Source: Spinacia oleracea
Taxonomy: Eukaryota; Streptophyta; Magnoliopsida; Caryophyllales; Amaranthaceae
Assembly (NCBI RefSeq): GCF_020520425.1
Contig: NC_079491.1
Location: forward strand, 44,258,027 to 44,322,026
Length of the DNA stretch: 64,000 nucleotides
Direction of reading: 5' to 3'
A program made the position numbers and the translations under genes. The notes beneath the pieces were generated by a model. That model made no database searches. It was not told where the DNA came from and worked only from the letters and a program-made list of their open reading frames with translations. Below, one piece after another: positions 25,455-38,119 of the stretch (position 1 is the stretch's first letter; every line of letters begins with the position of its first letter).

Positions 25455-25870
25455 AAATTCAAAATGGGCTCGCCCACCCTCAGCGGGCGGGGTCTGCGTC
25501 TCTAAGCCGCGCAGGTCCTCAGTTTTCGACAAAAAATAAAGTCTTCAAATTTAAAATAGGCTCGCCATCTTCCGCCGGCGGGGTCTACGGCGCAAACCAC
25601 GTAGGTCCTTATTTTCAAAAAAAAAACAACAAAATAAAATTTCAAAACAGATTCGTCCACTTCTATCGGACGGGGAGTCCACCCTCAGCGGACAGGTTCG
25701 CCATCTTCAGCCGGCGGGGTCTACGTCACAAACCGCGTAGGTCCTTATTTAAAAAAAAAACATCAAAACAGATTCGTCCACTTCTATCGGACGGGGGGTC
25801 CACCCTCAGCGGACAGGCTCGCCCACCTTCAGCGGGCGGGGTCTGCGTCACTAACAGCGCAGGTCCTTAG
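25455..25870 (+). repeat. GC-rich minisatellite in the retrotransposon
   Basis: Imperfect tandem units alternate GGCTCGCCCACC..CAGCGGGCGGGGTC, TGCGTC..AA.C.GCGCAGGTCC and ATTCGTCCACTTCTATCGGACGGGG wording, spaced by A-rich runs. Each word pair (CCGCCGGCGG, TCCG..CGGA) can fold. Confidence 0.8.
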
Positions 25871-26370
25871 TCGCTGCAGCGATAACTTTTATTGGTTTTC
25901 CCTTTTTCCAAAAATTAAAGGATTGGTTTTTCGTTTTTCCAAAAAAGAGCGATGTGTTGGATTTTCCTTCGTTTTACGTCCTATAAAAACAAGGGGGTTT
26001 TCTCGTTTAGCTAGCCCTGAAAATGAGAATCTTTAAAAACGTTTTACCTCGTGATTGGGCTTGGCCAGGCCCAATTACACTTTACAGCTTTAATTTCGAA
26101 AACATCTGTAGTTACTCCCAATGACAAAGTGAGGGAGTTTCTACGCATCTTTAGATCCTTCCAATGACAAAGTGAGGAAGTTTCTATACTATCAGTTGAC
26201 AAATCCCAATGACACGTGAGGGATATGTCGACACTTCAAGTGATGACCCTTAAGTCAAATGGTATCACTCGGGGGCTCGTGAGACCCTCGCAAAACAGGT
26301 CACATACACCATGGCTTGTGTGACGCACTCCGTCTAATACTTTGACCATCGTCTTACTCCAAGACTCAGT

Positions 26371-26386
26371 CAAAGTGGGGGCTAAC
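26371..26386 (+). other. Polypurine tract before the 3' LTR
   Basis: CAAAGTGGGGGCTAAC abuts the 3' LTR start (TGTAGAC). The purine run AAAGTGGGGG is in the position of the plus-strand primer. Confidence 0.75.
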
Positions 26387-27921
26387 TGTAGACACCTACT
26401 CTTGTCCCCATTCCCGCAAGGGAAAGGTTCGATGATGAAAGCATAAAAACTCCACTTGACAACGCATCTCCTATAAAATAAACGAATCTCGATTCCCCAT
26501 TTCATTTCACCCGAAACCTGCTATTCATGAAAACCTGCTAAAAATAGTAACTGCCGTAAAAGGTAGCTTCTAAAAGTGGCAAATCATAAAAGATAGAAAC
26601 CTGTCAGAATTAGGTGTTGCACTCCAACATAAGTCCTAAATGAGATAGAAAACTGCGAGAATCCTATTCCTAATATGATTCGGAAATAAGAGTTACGTAT
26701 TAATTGAAATCCTAACGAGCCTAGAGTTCGTAACGGGCCCAGACGCATTCCGTCACAAAATTGATACGCGCTAAAAGACTCGAATTAATCTCAAACTCTA
26801 CGGATTTCAGGAATCCGAATCTGACAAAGAATTCGGCCCAGACATCACTTTCAACGCCCAGAGCTGGGCGCCGAAATCTTTGACGCCCAGCCCTGGGCGC
26901 TGAAATTACATGGATCTCTATTTTCAACGCCCAGCCCTGGGGGCCGAAATCTTTGACGCCCAGAGCTGGGCGCCGAAATTACATGGGACGTGTTTTTTCC
27001 TAATTCTTTATGGATTAGAACCCTGCAATTCTATCTTTCCACGAACTCTTCTTTATAAATAGGTCCCTAGTTTCGACGTGAAACGACACACAACAACACA
27101 TAATATATTCTGAGTATTGACTCTAAACCCCTTAGCCTAAGCCTCTCGCTGCGAAACTGTTCACGCGTTCTGTCGCAATCGATCCATAAATCGAACAGAA
27201 CGTATCCTGTCCCATAATCGAGATTCGTTAAATAAAAAGGAGAAATAGCAAAGTCAAAGTGGTTAGTTTTCTGAGAACCGTGACGCACCTCTCAAGGGTG
27301 CGTCGTAATGTGTCCCTTTTCGATGATTTAACCGCTTTCCTCGCCCTTTTTATGAACTGTTAAACTAACCTAATTTGAATGTTCTATCACGCCTAACAAA
27401 TATAATATTTTTGGGAAATCGGATTATCATGCTAGGTCCCTTAATGTTATTTAAATTAGATAATCACGATCGAATTAGTGTTATATGTTGCATATTGCTA
27501 AAATCAATTCAGATTAGTTTAATAGTTAACGCATGTCCCTTCAATTATTTATGCTGAGTTAGTAAGGATATCCTGCCTCTGGAGTTATCGACGAGCGAAT
27601 TACTCCTCTCGGTAGTTACAGTCCCCCGAACCCTCAATCTCTACCTTGCGGGTGTATATTGAGAGATCCCCACACAAGGGATCACAAGGGAACCTACGGC
27701 CGTCGTGGTCAAACATAATTGCACTCCCTTTATGTCACGATAACCGGGTTTTGTTAGTTTTTCTCATTGTCGTTAAAAACTGAATGGCGACTCCTATATT
27801 ACTAGTCAATTGGGCGTATACTCACAGGAAATCCAATTACACTTGATTGAATAAAAAGAATCGTCACACCCACGAGGGACAAGGTCACGCATTAGCCTCG
27901 CGCTTTTTCGACCACCTCACA
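26387..27921 (+). repeat. 3' LTR of the non-coding retrotransposon
   Basis: Same length and ends as the 5' LTR. Differences seen include TATTTATGG/TATTCATGA, CCCTATAAA/CTTTATAAA, ACCTGGG/ACATGGG and CCCCTCACA/CCACCTCACA. In all, about 16 of 1,535 positions differ. Confidence 0.95.
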
Positions 27922-30916
27922 GAGGTCCTAACATAAATAGATATATTTATTAATAGATTAAGGGTCGCATTAGATAAGGAAATGCTTAAAATAATAAATA
28001 AACCATGTCGTGACGAACTTGCCGGTATTTGATTCGTTCGATACATTAAATCCTGTTATGTTATCTAACACGACCCAAGGGGGTTTGTTTTCTTATATAA
28101 TTTCATGTGAACGGTAACGCAAATAAGTAAATAGAGTGTCCGAAATTACCGATATTTGGCAACACTCGCTCTCTTGATTCTCTTATTTCCAAAGTTAATT
28201 AAGTCTTTATGATTCCCAATTCAGTAACTCCTAATTAATAAACTGGAATTCCAAAAGTATTTGGTAACTCCAAAAAATAATTAGGAGGTCCTAACATAAA
28301 TACATATAGATTTATTTACAATTAAAGGGTCGCATTAGATAAGGAAATGCTTAAAATAATAAATAAACAATGTCTTGACGAACTTGCAGGTATTTGATTC
28401 GTTCGATACATTAAATCCTGTTAATTTATCTAACACGACCCAAAGTTAATTAGGTCTTTACTATTCCCTAATCAGTAACTCATAATTAATAAAGTGGAAT
28501 TCCAAAAGTATTTGGTAACTCCAAAATATAATTAGGAGGTCTTAACATAAATATATATAGATTTATTTATAGACTGAGGGTCGCATTAAATAAGGAAATG
28601 CTTAAAATAATAAATAAACCATGTCGTGACGAACTTGCCGGTATTTGATTCGTTCGATACATTAAATCCTGTTAATTTATCTAACACGACCCAAGAGGGT
28701 TAGTTTTCTTATATAATTTCATGTGAACGGTAACGCAAAAAAGTAAATAGAGTGTCCGAAATTACCGATATTTGGCAACACTCGCTCTCTTGATTCTCTT
28801 ATTTCCAAAGTTAATTAAGTCTTTATGATTCACAATTCAGTAACTCCTAATTAATAAACTGGAATTACAAAAGTATTTGGTAACTCCAAAAAATAATTAG
28901 GAGGTCTTAACATAAATAGATATATTTATTAATAGATTAAGGGTCGCATTAGATAAGGAAATGCTTAAAATAATAAATAAACCATGTTGTGACGAACTTG
29001 TCGGTATTTGATTCGTTCAATATATTAAATCCTGTTAATTTATCTAACACGACCCAAAGTTAATTAGGTCTTTACTATTCCCTAATCAGTAACTTCTAAT
29101 TAATAAAGTGGAATTCCAAAAGTATTTGATAACTCCAAAAAATAATTAGGAGGTCTTAACATAAATATATATAGATTTATTAATAGATAAAGGGTCGCCT
29201 TAGATAAGAAAATGCTTAAAATAATAAATAAACAATGCCGTGACAAACTAGCCGTTATTTGATTCTTTCGATACATTAAACCCTGTTAATTTATCTAACA
29301 CGACCCAAAGGGGTTTGTTTTCTTATATAATTTCATGAAAACGGTAACGCAAATAAGTAAATAGAGTGTCCGAAATTACCGATATTTGGCAACACTCGCT
29401 CTCTTGATTATCTTACTTCCAAAGTCAATTAAGTCTTTATGTTTACCAATTCAGTAACTCCTAATTAATTAAGGGTCGCATTGGATAAGGAAATTGTTTA
29501 AAATAATAAATAACCAATGTCGTGACGAACTTGCCGGTATTTGATTCGTTCGATACATTAAACCCTGTTAATTTATCTAACACGACCCAAAGGGGTTTGT
29601 TTGCTTATATAATTTCATGAAAACGGTAGCGCAAATAAGTAAATAGAGTGTCCGAAATTACCGATATTTGGCAACACTCGCTCTCTTGATTCTCTTATTT
29701 CCAAAGTTAATTAAATCTTTACTATTCCCTAATCAGTAACTCCTAATTAATAAAGTGGAATTCCAAAAGTATTTGGTAACTCCAAAAAATAATTAGGAGG
29801 TCCTAACATAAATAGATATATTTATTAATATATTAAGGGTCGCATTAGATAAGGAATTCCTTAAAATAATAAATAAGTAATACCGTGACGAACCAGCCAG
29901 TATTTGATTCATTCGATACATTAAACCCTGTTAATTTATCTAACACGACCCAAAAGGGTTTGTTTGCTTATATAATTTCATGAAAACGGTAACGCAAATA
30001 AGTAAATAGAGTGTCCGAAATTACCGATATTTGGCAACACTCGCTCTCTTGATTCTCTTACTTCCAAAGTTAATTAAATCTTTATGATTCCCAATTCAGT
30101 AACTCCTAATTAGTAAAGTGGAATTCCAAAATAATTTGGTAACTCCAAAAAATAATTAGGAGGTCCTAACATTAATAGATATATTTATTAATAGATTAAG
30201 GGTCGCATTGGATAAAGAAATTGTTTAAAATAATAAATAACCAATGTCGTGACGAATTTGCCGGTATTTGATTCGTTCGATACATCAAACCCTGTTAATT
30301 TATCTAACACGGTCACAAAGGGGTTTGTTTGCTTATATAATTTCATGAAAACGGTAACGCAAATAAGTAAATAGAGTGTCCGAAATTACCGATATTTGGC
30401 AACACTCGCTCTCTTGATTCTCTTATTTCCAAAGTTAATTAAATCTTTATGATTCCCAATTCAGTAACTCCTAATTAGTAAAGTGGAATTCCAAAAGAAT
30501 TTGGTAACTCCAAAAAATAATTAGGTCCTAACATAAATATATATAGATTTATTTATAATTAAAGGGTCGCATTAGATAAGGAAATGCTTAAAATAATTCA
30601 TAAACCATGTCGTGACGAATTTGCCGGTATTTGATTCGTTCGATACATTAAACCCTGTTAATTTATCTAACACGACCCAAAGGGGTTTGTTTGCTTATAT
30701 AATTTCATGAAAACGGTAACGCAAATAAGTAAATAGAGTGTCCGAAATTATCGATATTTGGCAACACTCGCTCTCTTGATTCTCTTACTTCCAAAGTCAA
30801 TTAAGTCTTTATGATTCCCAATTCAGTAACTCCTAATGAATAAACTGGAATTCCAAAAGTATTTTGGTAACTCCCAAAAATAATTAGGAGGTCCTAACAT
30901 AAATAGATACATTTAT
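27922..30916 (+). repeat. Satellite array block 2
   Basis: Continues block 1. Unit starts were read at about 27961, 28328, 28578, 28931, 29190, 29468, 29838, 30201 and 30567. The first half mixes long and short units, one unit is truncated to about 278 bp, and the last units are all long (about 363-370 bp). It is interrupted at 30916 by the gypsy element. Confidence 0.9.
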
Positions 30917-33658
30917 TGTAATCCCCCGTAATTTTATTATATTTTATTTATATATTCTAACGTATATTTAAAATATTTAAATGTAATTTACGAATTTTAG
31001 AAATGAATATGTAATTAAAATATAATTATGTTATTACATTTTGAATATTTTAAATGATTTATGAAATCAAAATTTATTTTTGAATTTTACGTTAAAACAA
31101 ATTCGGATTTTGAAATCACGTTCGATTGAAATTAGAAAACAAGTACTAAACATTTTGGATTCATCAACCTAAATCCTACTCCTAGCCCAATTAGGCAAAG
31201 CCCAAACCAATAAACCCAACAAAATACTCCCTTCTCCCCTCTAGTCTCACGTGAAACCAAAAGAAGGAGAGCAAAAAAAAAAAAAAAAAGAAGGAAACCC
31301 TCCTTCTTCAACCTCACGTATAATTCAGCCATTGCCTCCCGCCTTCACTGCTCCGCCAGCCGCCGCACCACCGCGACAGTGACCCACGACCACCACTACC
31401 GCGGTAACTTCTTCTTCTTCTTCAAGCTTCTCCTCCTTCCTCCTTTTCTTCTATTTCCTTTATTTTCGTTCTTTCTCTCATGGCTCGATGTTTCGCGCAG
31501 CAAACCGTGACCCAGGCCACGACCACCGCGCACAGCCGCCGTTTCCAACCCTGCCGCGAGCCATCACCGTCCGCCGGCCAGCTCCCTTCTCCCCCTCTTG
31601 AATTGGTTACTTTCTTAAGCCCTAAGTAACTAATTATTTTAAATTAAAGCTTGTTAATTTAGATTATATTCTTAAGTTAAATTTATAATTTTTATGGTGA
31701 ATATGATTTTCAGATTTGATGTTGAGATTAAAAACGAATTAATTCTCAGTTTTAATTAATTAAAATTAAGTTAGGGCTTAATCATGATTTATAAATTTGA
31801 ATTATGTTTTCTTGAATTAAAGTTATGGGTTTTGTGATTTAAATTATAAATTTAAGATTTTATGAATTTCATAATAAAGTTATTAATTTTCAGATTATCT
31901 AATTACATTGAGATATTGGTTTTTGGTTGTTTAAAGTATGAAATTCAAGGTTTTTATGATTATTAATCATGATAGGTTGAGTATGGATCATTGAATTGGT
32001 TGTGTTGAGATACTAGGAACGTAGATTGACCATGGTGAAGTTTTTAAATGAATTTACATTGCTGAAAATTTAGAGTACGATGTTTGCAAAAAGTTTTCAA
32101 CGAATTTCAATCACTAGTTCAATAATTATGATGCTAGGAAAGCAAATGCTCAAGTTTTGATATTTAGGAAAGTTCTAAATATGTTTAGGATGCATTTGGG
32201 ATGCTTTATTGTGGTTGTCAATTATTAGAAATTGATTGAGATTACTTGTTGGTTGTTTAGGTAGAGAATTCTCTTTAGACGACTTTTGAAAGTGTTAAAG
32301 TGGCCTATCAGTTTGTTTACACAAGGTACGTACATACCTGTGTGCTTGGAATGTGTGCTAATTGTTGAAACCATGTTGAATTATTGATGAACTTGGTTAT
32401 GTTAATGTTGTGGATGAACTTAGTCAGGTTGAAATTGCATGTTTGATACTGTTGGATGAACATATTAAACCTTTATTGCATTTTGAGGATTATAACATGT
32501 TAGTATGGAAGATTGATGCAAACATGTTTGATTGGGAACACTAGAGTATTTAGTATATAATTCAGATCAGTTAATTGTTGTTCCCTTTTTAGCTTTTCAC
32601 TACTTTATGAGGGCGGAGGACCTCATTTAGTAAGTTGAAACCTTATACCCATATTCAGGGGTTGATCAGTATTAAAGAAAAGATTGGAGTTAATTGGAAT
32701 GAATCCTGTTTGATGCCTTGTGATCACTTACTCAATTCCAAGATAAAAACAGTTATAAATAAATGTGAGTTGCATGCCTTATGTGATTGTCGAGTCATAA
32801 CAGGGTGTTAATTTGTAAATCATGTAAAGTGAAACTGAGTAGCAATAGCTTTAGACTGTGCACGTCTAAAGTGACGGACAAACAGGAGTTGGGGTTCATG
32901 GTGGTAGCCCATGGCCTTTCATTCGGACCGGATTGATCACCGCGTCCTATTTTCAGTCAAACGTTCCTCGATATCGCAGGTCACTGAGGTTACGGAGTCG
33001 CGCCCGTACCTCGTCTAGCTAGAAAACTCGGTCCATTGCCTATTTCAATTAAAATAATATTATTGTTATAAAAGTCTAGTCCAGTCTAGCCTAGTCTAGT
33101 TAAGTATGGTCTTCAGATTATCATGATTTGTCTGCCCTTATTTATGTTCATTAGTGTCATGTTAGGATTGATCGTTTAATAGTATCATGTTAGGATTATT
33201 ATTGATTTAGTATGTAGTACTCAGCTTTGCTGATTACGTGCTTTTGCTTGTGCATGTTGATCATGGCTATGCCTTATTGATCCTGTGATGACCCAATCTT
33301 TGGTGAGCAGTCTCTAAGGATCAATAAGCATTGTCCATCTGCAGGTTTGAAGATGTTGCATCATTGGGATCGGGAATAGAGAGCTTGTATTTAGTTTTGA
33401 TTTGCTAAGTTAACTTGGGTTTGTTAATTGGGACTTTAAACTTGTCGTACTATTTATATTTCCTTATTTTCGTTGGTTGATTTTTGGGGACTAAATCTGT
33501 AATCGATTATTTATAAACCTAAAGTTAGTTTTATGTTTTCCGCTGCAAAATTCTGAATAAGCCGTTACGTTTTCACACGGGCGATAATGCCTTGATAATT
33601 CTCTACGTTTTATATTAAAAGATTATTTTAGAAAAGAGAGAATTGTCGGGGTGTTACA
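30917..33658 (+). repeat. 5' LTR of the gypsy element
   Basis: TG...CA ends, unusually long at 2.74 kb. Contains an A17 run (31273-31289), a GC-rich CCGCC/CACCACC stretch at about 31330-31590 and long AT-rich parts. Frames inside it are not genes. Confidence 0.95.
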
Positions 33659-33661
33659 AAG

Positions 33662-33677
33662 TGGTATCTAGAAGCTA
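33662..33677 (+). other. Primer-binding site of the gypsy element
   Basis: TGGTATCTAGAAGC begins three bases after the LTR. It resembles the initiator-Met site TGGTATCAGAGC used by many plant retrotransposons, with changes after TGGTATC. Confidence 0.6.
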
Positions 33678-35102
33678 AGGTTTTATTTTAATAAATTTCT
33701 AGGCGCCTAACCATCTAGTTATTCAAAATAAATTTCTTAAAAATCGAGTTTCTACGGATTATAGTGTTCAAAAATTGGTACTTTTTTTTGGGGGGCCGAT
33801 TTCCTTTTATCTTGTTTGAAAGTATATAATATTTCTTATTTAAGTTCGGAATTAACTTATTTATTCGAAACTTTTTGTTTATGTGAATTAAGTACGTTTT
33901 TCTTTATTTTCGAAATTAAATTAAATATATTCGAAAAAAATAAAATAAAAAAATCTTATTCCTTAAGTATATTTATTCGTTTAATATTCATTCGCTTAAT
34001 AAATATGTATTCGTTTATTATTTATTCGTTTAATAAAAATTTCTTATTAATTATTCGTTTTAAAAAAAAAAAAAAAATATTCTTTATTTTATTTATTCGT
34101 TTATTATTAATTCGTTTAATAAACTTTTCTTACTAATCGTTCTTGTTTTATTCTTTAAATTCTTCAATGTTTGACCTATTATGATTTATTATGAGAGATG
34201 GGTAATATAGGAAAGGGCATATAGGATAGAATTATATGTGCATTAGTAGTTAATTGCTAACATAAGAAGTTAATTGCGATGTGCATGTGTTAAATGTTTA
34301 AGTGTTGCATGTAAATGTGCATAGAAATTGTTTGATTCCACCAAACTTATTGTTTTATTGAATTCTGATTATGCTTTGGTTGGGAAATCGTTAGTAAGAT
34401 CTTAAGTTGTTTGTTTCATGAATAAAACGCTTCTTTCCAAGTACACCAACATAGGATCCTTTGAGAAGATCGACGAATACTGAGGATCTAGATTTCACTT
34501 CACAAATTTCCAAGGAAAGAACAGATAGACAAGATGCCTTAAACATTTGAAGTTGTAATAGTTAGTTTGTTCTTAAATGTTTTGGAGAATAAGTAGCAAA
34601 GCTACAACAGTTTAAAGTTAAGGCAATAAGAGTTTGAGTTATTCTTTATTCTTTTCAAGGATGTATTAAACCTTTATAGAATTAGCAATAAAAGTTAAAG
34701 TATTCGTTTCCAATGTGAGAATTCCATAATTCGCCAACAATAGTTTATGTTTATATCATAGAACTTTTATTTTATTTTGAGGACAAGTGTGTTGTTAATA
34801 TTTAGGGATTGTTATACTCATTCTTTTGAGGAATAAAAGTTAGATCATTGATTATCCAAAGGACCAAGAGTTTATTTTGGGCACGCAAAGGGAATGTTTT
34901 CTTCTTTTTCTACCTTATTATTTGTGATGATTGAATTTGATCCTTGTTTCTTAGTTGAATGTCCGGTATGCGAATATCATTCATAAATGATTGTTTATGT
35001 ATGTGAATTCTGGATGCTGGTGTGATATTACATTGCTAGGATAATGTTAAGTGAAGTTTCGAACGTAAAATAGAATATATTACTTACAGGTCGCGCTTTA
35101 GG
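33678..35102 (+). other. Leader of the gypsy element
   Basis: About 1.4 kb of AT-rich untranslated sequence, with a cluster of TTTATTCGTTTAATAAA words at about 33960-34135 and an A-rich run near 34060. A 106-residue frame here is low-complexity and not credible as a gene. Confidence 0.6.
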
Positions 35103-36218
35103 ATGGCCAACAATAATGACCTAGCTGCTGCTATTCGCCTCTTGGCGGAAAAACTAGCCCAGGAAAGAACTGAGCGCCCCGATTCTGCAGGGGACATGTT
35201 TGAAATGTTTGCGAAAGTTAAGCCACCATACTTCAAGGGGCAAGCAGACCCGACCTTCCTAGAACGCTGGATTAGGGAGTTTGAAAAACTATTTTGGGCG
35301 GTAAATTGTCCTGAAAATATGAAAGTAGGCCAAGCTGTCCTTTACCTAAAAGATGAGGCCGATCTATGGTGGAAAGAAAATAGAACTAAGCTAAGTGTTG
35401 TTGAAGGATTTAATTGGGACTCATTTGTTGTTGCATTGAGAGAAAAGTTTTATCCTCCTTTTATAACAAAACGAAAAGCGCAGGAATTCATAAACCTTGG
35501 GATGGGGAGTATGACCATCGCTGAATATTATAGCAAATTTATAGCGATGTCGAGGATCGCACCTGAAGTTGTGGCCACAGAAGAGATAAAGGCTCAGAGG
35601 TTTGAGCAAGGGTTGACCGATGAGTTCCAGTTGGGATTAGGTGGAGAAATCTTTACCTCTTTAGATAATGTGTATGAGAGAACCGTTCATATTTACGGTT
35701 TGCAGTCCATAAGGGACGCGAAAAATGTTGTTGGGGAGAAAAGAAAAGAGTTTAATGTCCAGGAAAACCAAGGGAATTTCAAGAGGAATATGAATGAGAA
35801 TAGGAATGAAAATGGAAATGGAAATTTTCGAGGAGGAAACAGTCAGGGGCACAACAATAGGAGTAAATCCGAGAGAGTGTATCACTGCAAGAGGTGCAAC
35901 AATAACCACCCTGGGAAGGACTGTAAAGGAAAATTGGTGAATTGCCACTATTGTCAGAAAAGGGGGCATAGAGAGTTTGAGTGCTTCATTAAGCACAGAA
36001 AGGAACAAAATAGTAATGGAGGTGGGAACCAAGAGAGGTTTAACCAGTCTGGAGATCAAAATTCAAAGCCTGGAGGGGCACAAAACAATCAAGAGAACTA
36101 TAATAAGCCTGCAAATGATAACAACAACCAGGATAAGGCTCCGGGCAAACTATTCATGATGAGTAGAAATGAAGCTGAACGTTCTGCAGACGTAGTTCAT
36201 GGTACTTTTTTTAATTAA
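35103..36218 (+). CDS. Gag polyprotein of Ty3-gypsy element
   Basis: This 371-residue open frame encodes the capsid/nucleocapsid protein that packages element RNA into cytoplasmic particles. Residues about 35-200 match the retrotransposon gag domain (PPYFKGQADPTFLERWI, then YLKDEADLWW, FYPP, MSRIAPEV). Residues 205-258 are N/G/R-rich. Two zinc-knuckle-like motifs follow: C262-x2-C265-x3-H269-x4-C274 and the canonical CCHC C281-x2-C284-x4-H289-x4-C294. The tail is N/Q-rich. The start is chosen because ATGGCCAACAAT follows the leader and opens the conserved region. The frame ends at TTTTTTAATTAA with no fusion to protease, so it is a stand-alone gag. Confidence 0.9.
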   Translation: MANNNDLAAAIRLLAEKLAQERTERPDSAGDMFEMFAKVKPPYFKGQADPTFLERWIREFEKLFWAVNCPENMKVGQAVLYLKDEADLWWKENRTKLSVVEGFNWDSFVVALREKFYPPFITKRKAQEFINLGMGSMTIAEYYSKFIAMSRIAPEVVATEEIKAQRFEQGLTDEFQLGLGGEIFTSLDNVYERTVHIYGLQSIRDAKNVVGEKRKEFNVQENQGNFKRNMNENRNENGNGNFRGGNSQGHNNRSKSERVYHCKRCNNNHPGKDCKGKLVNCHYCQKRGHREFECFIKHRKEQNSNGGGNQERFNQSGDQNSKPGGAQNNQENYNKPANDNNNQDKAPGKLFMMSRNEAERSADVVHGTFFN

Positions 36219-38103
36219 TTTTGTGCTAGTTAAACATTATTTGATTCGGTAGCAACTTATTCTTTCATTTTGTCATTTGTTATTAAAAGTCTGAAATTAG
36301 TAGATTTTGAATGTTTCATTTACCTGTTATTATGCCCACCGGGGTAACCATAAGGTGTATAAGATTATTTAAGAACTTGCCTTTGAAGACAAAAGATTGC
36401 GTTTTCCCTTCTGATTGGACAAAAGTTTAATTTTAGGGACCTAGATGTAATTCCAGGGATGGATTGACTATGTTTGTACAAGGTTAAGATAGACTGTGAA
36501 ATTCAGAAAGTAAGTTTAAGGAACCCTATTAGAAAGGTTGACCTCATATCGACGTTCTGAGAAGTCCAATAACCCTTAGTTATTTTGGTAATGCAGGTGA
36601 GGAAATTTATGAATAAGGAGTGTGAGCTATTTCTCTGTAGTGTGCCAGTTGGGAGTAAATAAGTTGGAGTGAAGATCGAGGTTGTTCCCAGTGTGAATGA
36701 ATTCATTGATGTGTTTCCGAGTGGAATTGCGAGTATGTCACCAGCTAGAGCATTTGAGTGCACTATAGAGTTAAATCTTGGAGCGATTCCTATATCTGAA
36801 ACACCGTATAGCATGACACCTCCTGAAATGAGCTAATTAGGACACAGTTGCAAGAGTTGTTTGGTCAAGGAATATATTAGGCCTAGTACATCACCGTGGG
36901 GAGATCCTGTGCTGTTTGTTAAGGGGAAAGATAAGAGTATGGAATCATGCATCGCTTTTAGGGAGATAAACACCATCAGGAACAAGTATCCTTTGCCTGG
37001 GATAGATGACATATTGGACCAATTGAATTGGGCGAGGGTGTTCTCAAAAATTGATTTAGGTTTAAAGTACCACCGATTGAGAGTAGCTGATAAGAATATA
37101 CTTAAGACCTCATTAGGATTCGTATTGTCATAAAGGGTTTAGAGTAACGTCTTTTGGGTTACCCATTGCACCTGCATTAACTATGGATTTGATGAATAAG
37201 ATTTTCTACGAATTCCGAATTAAGTTCGTTATTATGTTATTGATGATATCCCGATTTGTTCAAGGAATGAGAAAGAGCATGACAAACATTTGAGAATTAG
37301 TTGGAGACGCTTAGAAAGAATCTAGTTTTATTAAATGAAGTATACAAATCTTGAAGTCATATGTGTATAAGTGACACCGACGGAAAAGTGAAGAGGACTA
37401 AATTGATTGAAAACTACGTTACGTAAGGGAATAAATTTAAGAGAAGATTTGAGTGGTCCAGGATCGTTTGAAATCATTTGTTGTCTTGAACAGATGGGAA
37501 TGTATAATTGATGAAAGTGCTAAGAGTTAAGCCCAAGTGTTATACATCCATTAAAGGCGTAATGAGGTTCACTAGAAAGGGAAAGCTGAGTAGAAGGAAT
37601 TTCTGTAGATCTTACTAAGAATCAAGATGTGAGTGAGTGACATACTCCAAATAAACGTGTCCAATATCTAAAGTTTTCTAGGCCTAGATACCATTATAGG
37701 AGGGTTGTGAGAGATTTCAGGAAAATAGCAAGACCAATGACCAATCTTGATGAAAAAGGAGTCAAAATTCGTTGAAGTGGAAATATCCAAAGTTATTCCC
37801 TGAGGTGAGTTACGAGGGCGTAACTCGTTTTCTTTAAGAGGGGTAGAATGCGATAGAAATTCGCGCTTTTTACCTATTTTTATGGTGTTTTTATGCATTT
37901 TATGCTTATTTTTAGCAACCTTTACATGATGATGCAAGTAAATAGATTCTCCGCATAAGAAAATGTGTTCTTGAGTATTACAAGTAACGCTTAGTTGGCA
38001 AAAGAGTGCACAAGAGTGGCACAAAGTACTTCTACAATAAGAATAAGTTGAAAAGTTGGAAAGTTATGTGAATTTCCGTGTCAAGTTTCGGGACGAAACT
38101 TCT
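36219..38103 (+). pseudogene. Degenerate pol remnant (reverse transcriptase pieces)
   Basis: RT pieces survive out of frame. 36861-37133 reads [20 protein letters not shown], then [20 protein letters not shown] and [15 protein letters not shown], which are the N-terminal RT blocks. An IDDI word near 37240 marks the catalytic motif in another frame. Near 37690-37740 a VVRDFRKIARPMTNL word matches the RT-RNase H junction. Upstream, 36640-36830 has VNEFIDVFPS-like and ETPYSM words. Integrase was not seen and the length is far below a full pol, so there are deletions as well as stops. Confidence 0.8.
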
Positions 38104-38119
38104 TTTAAGAGGGGTAGAT
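38104..38119 (+). other. Polypurine tract of the gypsy element
   Basis: The purine-rich AAGAGGGGTAGA ends just before the 3' LTR TGTAATCC. A similar AAGAGGGGTAGAA word at about 37837 is probably an internal duplicate. Confidence 0.65.

Larger units (their letters stand above)
18705..26370 (+). other. Internal region of the non-coding retrotransposon
   Basis: About 7.7 kb without retroviral coding capacity; the longest frames are under 135 residues. It holds repeated palindromic CGCCCAG modules (near 19500-19555, 21785-21830, 23875-23925, 24990-25040), a YTH-gene fragment (21169-21564, antisense), GGGGGCT words repeated through the 3' half, and a GC-rich minisatellite at 25455-25870. Short frames elsewhere in it show no domain. 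Confidence 0.7.
17151..27921 (+). mobile_element. Non-coding LTR retrotransposon (LARD-like), complete with TSD
   Basis: Two LTRs of exactly 1,535 bp each (17151-18685 and 26387-27921) start TGTAGACACC and end CTCACA. They flank a 7.7-kb internal region with a primer-binding-site-like sequence after the first LTR and a purine tract before the second. The TSD gaggt is at 17146-17150 and 27922-27926, and joining the flanks restores a satellite unit. I counted about 16 substitutions between the LTRs (about 1%), so the insertion is young. No gag, protease, RT, RNase H or integrase frame is present. It must have relied on proteins from another element. It carries a captured YTH-gene fragment on the opposite strand. 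Confidence 0.92.

Noticed and set aside
35421..36059. Minus-strand frames opposite gag
   Set aside because: Shadows of the gag reading frame. No domain on that strand.
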